Origin: Sisyra terminalis
Taxonomy: Eukaryota > Arthropoda > Insecta > Neuroptera > Sisyridae
Assembly: GCA_958496175.1 (NCBI GenBank)
Contig: OY292277.1
Location: 41,117,050-41,181,049, forward strand
Direction: 5' to 3'
Length of the DNA: 64,000 bases
The position numbers were made by a program, and so were the translations under genes. This document shows positions 60,101-64,000 of the stretch, piece after piece (within the stretch, counting starts at the first letter, position 1; each line of letters opens with the position of its first letter). Below the pieces are notes generated by a model. The model saw nothing but the letters and a program-made list of their open reading frames with translations. It had not been told where the DNA came from and did not search any database.

Positions 60101-62119
60101 ATCAACACTCGACTCATCCAACTATACCCATTTATCAACAGAAGGTCTCGTCTAAGTATAGAATGTTCAATGATGATATACAAATCAATCGATAGACCAT
60201 TTCTCACATACTCTTGCGCAGTCTGACTTCCATCCTCAAAGAAAAATCACTAACACCTACAAGTGTTCCAAAATAGAGTCTTGAGAATTATCACTAAAGC
60301 TCCATGGTATGTGAGAAACAACCAAATTCATCACGAAATGAACATTCCATACATAAAGGACTTTCAAATCGTACTCATAAGAAATTTCCTTAACGGTCTT
60401 GAAAATTGTTCTAGCACAGTAGAACTAGACTTGGGGGAAACTATAAATCAAAGAAAGTTGAAGCGAAAACTCTCTCAAGAGCTCCAAGAAATAGCAGTTG
60501 CTTGACCACAAGATCAAGAATAATCAACAACAAAAAAAGGGACAGAAGAATGAAGTTCGACTCCTACAGCTACTTAAACGCCGCTAAAAATCAATAGACT
60601 GTTATCACCACCATGATATAGCAGCAAATTGCTGAACTGGTGCAAATTACATAATAGTCCACAAAAAAAAAACAACAACATTGTATTAATGCAGAAGTGT
60701 GGGCTTCCTTAAATATTGCTGATGTGTCAATTAATAAAAAATAAACAAATACTCTGTTTAAAAAAGTACTGAAGAAAACAGGAACATTCGCAGTAAGCAT
60801 TCAGTTGCTGACAAATAGTGATTTTAGAGGTAAATTGGTCAAAAGAATAACAAATTTAGAAGGACATACACCATCAAAAATAAAAATGGTAAGAAATATC
60901 TTTGTGTGTCTAAAATTCAGTGAGCTTTTATATGTTCAATTTAATTATACTTGTAAAATGAAATGTTTGGTCTATTTAAAACACACCAATTTTGATATAA
61001 CTATATGGATTTATTGGTTCTATAATAGTATTCGACTAGAAAATTCCACACCCGAAAATCACCCACAAAAATTCCACATTAGCATTGTTGCTCACACGTA
61101 AGTCACCCACATAGAAATTTACTTACAGAAATAAATCCTCATAAAGAAATTAGCGTATAATAAATTTATCCTCACATGGAAATTGATCAACAGCGAAAAA
61201 TATTTTTTTTATTATTATTTAATTAAATGTTGTTAATTATTAGTACTGCCCTATATAACTAATTTAATTTTAATTTTGGTGTCGCAAAATATCTTAATAG
61301 TAACAATACTATTGCAGTACTAATAATAGAAAAATATTTTTTTTTCCTGTGGGTTGATATCTATGTAAGTATAAATCATGGTGTGTCAATTTCAGTGTGA
61401 CGAATTTTCTATGTGAGTGAATTTTCAAGTGGGCAACTTTCATGTGTGGATTTTGTAAGTGGGTTAGTGTCTGGTGACCGTATATGTATATCCATTATTA
61501 TATTTAAAAATACCTCAATTTTATTGATATCAATGAATCAATTTTAGGTGCTATGATTTTCGTCGTATTCTCTAGTAAAACATTAAAATGATCTGAAAGC
61601 TATTTTTAAACTGTAACAAAAATATTTACTGAGCACAAAAAGTTTATATACGATTCAGAGTGGAATTCAAGCTTGAAACTCATGTTTTATAGAAATGTTT
61701 CGTTTATTGAAAAAAAATATGAATTTTTTCTATCAGTTTACAGAGAGATAATAAATAATATTTGATATTGGAATGTTTTAGCGATGGATGAATATTAAAT
61801 ATTTTTTTCTATTTTATTTTTATCAAAGCGATGTTTAAAATTGAAAGTTATAAAAGTACAATAATACCTGGCAAATTTCACGTAAAACATCCGTTTCAGT
61901 GACAAAATTCATGACTGTTACACGTTCTACTCGATGAAAATAATTTTCAATCACTCGCCAGCACTTCTCGGCTACGTCTTTACTGAAATTTGCAGCATTT
62001 AAATTAAATTTAATTATATTTGCAACACTTGAATCAGCAATTGTCACTTGATTTGTCTGAATAATCGAAATTTGCACAGCTAAAATGCAGTACATCATGC
62101 AACAATAAAAGCTTTTCAT
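52372..62119 (-). CDS. Divergent ionotropic receptor (IR), two-exon model
   Basis: Exon 1 is 61868-62119 and exon 2 is 52372-54144. Both junctions are in phase 0 (gccag|gtatt and gtttcag|atagt), giving 674 residues, typical for insect IRs. The protein has a signal peptide, an extracellular ligand-binding region, TM1 about 357-382, a pore region with TM2 about 418-441 ending in NGAFQGSLVDVLTKP, a second ligand-binding lobe, and TM3 about 614-637 before a short basic tail. The lobe ends with FNNVTQRLMENGFFIKW, a typical IR motif. IRs are ligand-gated cation channels of sensory neurons, derived from ionotropic glutamate receptors, and serve smell, taste or hygrosensation. Divergent IRs of this kind often act in taste. 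Joining across 7.7 kb is inference; exon 2 alone is secure. Confidence 0.75.
55485..55527 (-). ncRNA. Hammerhead-like motif, left arm
   Basis: Minus strand: TCTC, CTGAAGA, stem II GTTGG/CCAAC with an A/T loop, GAAA, CATT, GAGA. Stem I (TCTC with GAGA) and stem II are perfect. The two-base stem III is broken by an A where the right arm has G. Confidence 0.5.
55753..55795 (+). ncRNA. Hammerhead-like motif, right arm
   Basis: Plus strand: TCTC (55753-55756), CTGAAGA (55757-55763), stem II GTTGG (65-69) against CCAAC (79-83), GAAA (84-87), CGTT, then GAGA (92-95) closing stem I. All core bases are intact. Stem III is only two pairs without a loop, so cleavage would be expected from a dimer, as described for minimal hammerheads of Penelope-like elements. 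Confidence 0.55.
56471..58317. other. IR intron, AT-rich, nothing recognised
   Basis: No exon with IR character or other domain was seen on either strand. The open frame 57381-57653 is low-complexity. Confidence 0.35.
58318..59345. repeat. LINE-derived block B inside the IR intron
   Basis: This is the counterpart of block A about 3.2 kb upstream. Near 58905 the plus strand reads KLLWVPDHKAVNSN, close to the W-V-P-G-H...N-E box of LINE RNase H, so the source is probably a jockey- or R1-type retrotransposon. Minus-strand open frames 58600-59250 are by-products. Confidence 0.45.
59830..60510 (+). pseudogene. jockey-like reverse transcriptase fragment
   Basis: Read on the plus strand through several frame breaks: FQRAVQITQQSINHLSSWF, then KYLGILQDSQLTWQSHISSK, then MIYKSIDRPFLTY and QNRVLRIITKAPWYVRN. 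This is the thumb and connection region after the catalytic core of jockey-clade LINE reverse transcriptases. The first open piece is 60038-60226 and the second 60263-60505. It is dead and truncated at both ends. It lies inside the long IR intron, opposite to the gene. Confidence 0.75.
61045..61465. mobile_element. Foldback MITE of short cccacata-type repeats
   Basis: The left side (61045-61215) contains repeated words such as tcacccaca and atagaaattta. The right side (about 61320-61465) carries their complements (tgtgggttgat, tgtgagtgaatttt, gtgggttagtg). The whole folds as an imperfect hairpin about an AT centre. It is non-coding and lies just inside the IR intron, about 400 bases from exon 1. 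The family is not recognised. Confidence 0.5.
61868..62119 (-). CDS. Ionotropic receptor exon 1 (signal peptide)
   Basis: This exon encodes 84 residues starting MKSFYCCMMYCILAVQISII, a clear signal peptide, followed by a helical segment (ANFSKDVAEKCWRVIENYF) and TETDVLREICQ before the donor. Its codon phase matches exon 2, and no other candidate acceptor exon with IR character lies between. It could instead belong to a separate lost IR copy. Confidence 0.65.
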
Positions 62120-62920
62120 GTTTAAACATACAACGTTAAATCAGATTGTTTTACCACTTCGACACTGCTATAACTCAAAAGTGATAATTTCCCGTTTTAT
62201 AAACGATTTGCTCGTTTTTTTTATCAAAATAATTGAGCTAAAGCACGCAATTAAAAAAACACCTTATTTAAATTTTCATTGTAATGACTGGGTCGGGCTT
62301 TTATTTGAAATAAGTGAAATACTGAATGAAATTTTTGATTGATTGGTTGATTGATTTCTATTGTATTTGATGAAGTGTCAGTGAAAAAAAAAAGTGAAAA
62401 TACTGTCATTCAATAACAGTAACTTTATTATAGTCATCACGTGCAAATAATAAACAGAATTTTTTTGTAAAAGTGTGTTTTACAAAGTATTGTGTGTCAA
62501 AATGTAATTAAGTTGATTTCAAAAGGAACTTTATAAGGTCATTCAATCGATTTAAAATATAACAAATTTCGAAGAAAATTCACTTTCAAAGAAAACTTTT
62601 GTACATCTGAAAAAAAGCACATGATGAAATTAGAACAAAGAAAAATTAATACACATGGGAATATGGGTCAACTGGAAAAGCTGCAGGCTCTATACATAAA
62701 AATAAAACATGTTTATATGTGAACTTAGAAATATTTAGTATTAATTACTATTCAGTTTAATTCAGTCATGTAAATTTAAAAATTATACAAAAAGAAAAAA
62801 TAAAAAAAAAAAAATTTGCTGGTTGACTTCACACCTTAAATTGAATTGCAAAAATTAATTGATATCGTCAATATTGCCACATTTTTAATTATTAATATGG
62901 ATATAATTAAAAACAGATGT
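62120..62920. other. Upstream region of the ionotropic receptor
   Basis: This should hold the promoter of the minus-strand receptor gene. No clear core element can be singled out in this AT-rich DNA, and no other gene was seen. Confidence 0.3.
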
Positions 62921-62924
62921 TTAT

Positions 62925-63151
62925 GCTTGATATCAACAAATTAAGTGCGTTTTTAAAATATTAATTTTCATTTGCATACATAGATTCATACCTATAAGAA
63001 CATTGAACATAATAAACCCATAAGCATACAAAAATTCATAAAACCACAAAACAATACGAGTTAAGAAGTACCTTTACTAGCCCCAAATATATAATGAATT
63101 CCCATATCCAAAATGATAGATTTCTAAAACGAAACCATCCAGAAATATTAC
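62925..63151 (+). repeat. Direct repeat, left copy, flanking Penelope fragment
   Basis: This block of about 227 bp (with aagtgcgtttttaaaatatt, aacataataaaccc and tacctttactag words) recurs at 63434-63661 in the same orientation with modest divergence. The two copies bracket a Penelope-derived fragment. Confidence 0.65.
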
Positions 63152-63174
63152 ACTTTGTTTATTAGTTAAGTTTA

Positions 63175-63440
63175 GTAGAATTTTTCACAGGAACCACATT
63201 TAATTTCCTATATTCCGGTTTTTTTTTCATTGTAATGGTTTTTCTCCAATGGTTTAAGAATTTTCATTATATTGTTGATTGTTGAAAATGCGATATTGAA
63301 GTTATTTTTCTTAAGGAAGTTGGTGATTGTAAAAGCTAAATATATTTTTGAAGTTTGATTTTATATATTTTTTGTTTTCTTTTGGTGGAGTTGGAAAAAA
63401 GGTACTTTTTGTAAATTTCAATATTATTTTGTCTACTTAT
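63175..63440 (-). pseudogene. Penelope-like fragment related to 4705-4970
   Basis: It aligns along its length with 4705-4970: shared words include gtagaatttttcacaggaac, ctccaatggtttaagaattt and gaaaatgcgatattgaagtt. It covers the start of the GIY-YIG domain and its linker but is riddled with changes (for example loss of a codon block near 63230). It is not coding. Confidence 0.65.
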
Positions 63441-63661
63441 GCTTGATTACAACAAATTAAGTGCGTTTTTAAAATATTAATTTTATTTTGCATACTTAGA
63501 TTGATACCAATAAAACATTGAACATAATAAACCCATATGCATACAAAAATTCATAAAATCTAACAATAATACGGATTAAGAAATACCTTTACTAGGCCCC
63601 AATATATAATGATTTCCCACATCAAAAATGATAAATTTATAAAACGAAACTATCCAGAAAT
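63434..63661 (+). repeat. Direct repeat, right copy, flanking Penelope fragment
   Basis: This is the second copy of the block at 62925-63151. Its presence on the far side of the Penelope fragment fits either terminal repeats of a non-autonomous element or a tandem duplication that captured the fragment. Confidence 0.65.
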
Positions 63662-63840
63662 ATTAAGCTTGAAATAATAAAATAAATGATCATCAACGAA
63701 AAACAATATTAAACATTTTTGTAGATCAATGTTTTGAACACATAACAAAAATAAGGTAGAGTTTATAAATTCAACATTGATAAGTAATTTATTTATTTCT
63801 TAGTCACAATTAATAAATAAATGAATAATGAAATATGTCC

Positions 63841-64000
63841 TATGGCTCAATTTCCTCTTTATTACGACACGTTTCAACAGTTTTTGGCTGTCATCATCAG
63901 GCAATGATTATTTTGTCAGTTGTAAACAAATTTTATATAGGTTGTTGTTTTATATATTGTTGAGGATGCTATTTGGATCTAGTTTGTGGGCTTTGTATAT
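63841..64000 (-). mobile_element. Penelope-like element end, runs off the window
   Basis: It matches 4346-4510 closely (tttttggctgtcatcatcagg and the following bases), so it is the hammerhead end plus the last codons of the GIY-YIG frame of another copy in the same orientation. The coding part continues beyond the window. Confidence 0.7.
63859..63908 (-). ncRNA. Hammerhead-like motif, best-preserved copy of this family
   Basis: Minus strand: stem I 5' side ATTGC, CTGATGA, stem II ACAG/CTGT, GAAA, a minimal stem III (C and G around GT), GTC, then GTAAT. Stem I pairs over five positions including one G-T. Every core base is intact, unlike the copy at 5117-5170. Confidence 0.6.

Overview
The window looks like insect nuclear DNA. 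It is strongly AT-rich, gene-poor and full of transposon remnants, and its genes have short GT..AG introns. I can support three protein-coding genes, and their products are insect or animal families. The order of insect cannot be told from this sequence alone.

Layout. From 1 to 19.8 kb there is no intact gene. This stretch holds dispersed repeats, a small CpG-rich island (about 3.3-3.56 kb) that could be a promoter, and a Penelope-like retroelement fragment encoding a GIY-YIG nuclease with hammerhead-ribozyme-like ends (about 4.35-5.18 kb). It also holds a non-LTR RNase H remnant (about 8.3-8.85 kb), a candidate solo LTR (about 11.1-11.4 kb), a Helitron helicase fragment (about 11.53-11.93 kb) and miniature inverted-repeat elements. 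From 19.9 to 23.7 kb lies a three-exon tamo (tamozhennic, SPATA2-like) gene on the plus strand. From 26.0 to 35.9 kb lies a 21-exon Elys (MEL-28/AHCTF1) gene on the minus strand. I could join its exons in one continuous frame of 2,259 codons. The two genes are convergent, about 2.2 kb apart, and both families act at the nuclear pore or in nuclear import.

From about 37.86 to 46.99 kb is the most unusual object: a foldback-like element of about 9.1 kb. Its outer arms are tandem arrays of a repeat of about 340 bp in opposite orientations. Its inner arms are near-identical in places and contain tRNA-like, Pol III-promoter-like cassettes ending in T runs. The left arm alone carries a segment of about 606 bp encoding a pogo/psq-type helix-turn-helix fragment. 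From 47 to 52.1 kb there are further transposon remnants: MITEs, a decayed reverse transcriptase on the minus strand, and a TTAA-flanked piggyBac-like MITE. From 52.4 to 62.1 kb, on the minus strand, is a divergent ionotropic receptor. I infer a main exon and a distant signal-peptide exon, joined in phase across an intron of about 7.7 kb. That intron contains two related LINE-derived blocks, a palindromic ribozyme-bearing element and a jockey-like reverse-transcriptase fragment. The last 1.1 kb has more pieces of the same Penelope family, one running off the window end.

Taken together, the host genes cover nuclear transport and pore assembly (tamo, Elys) and chemosensation (the ionotropic receptor). 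Most of the rest is mobile DNA, and at least five places contain hammerhead-like motifs linked to Penelope-like elements. All exon models were built by hand from splice consensus, reading phase and recognised protein families; no similarity search was run.
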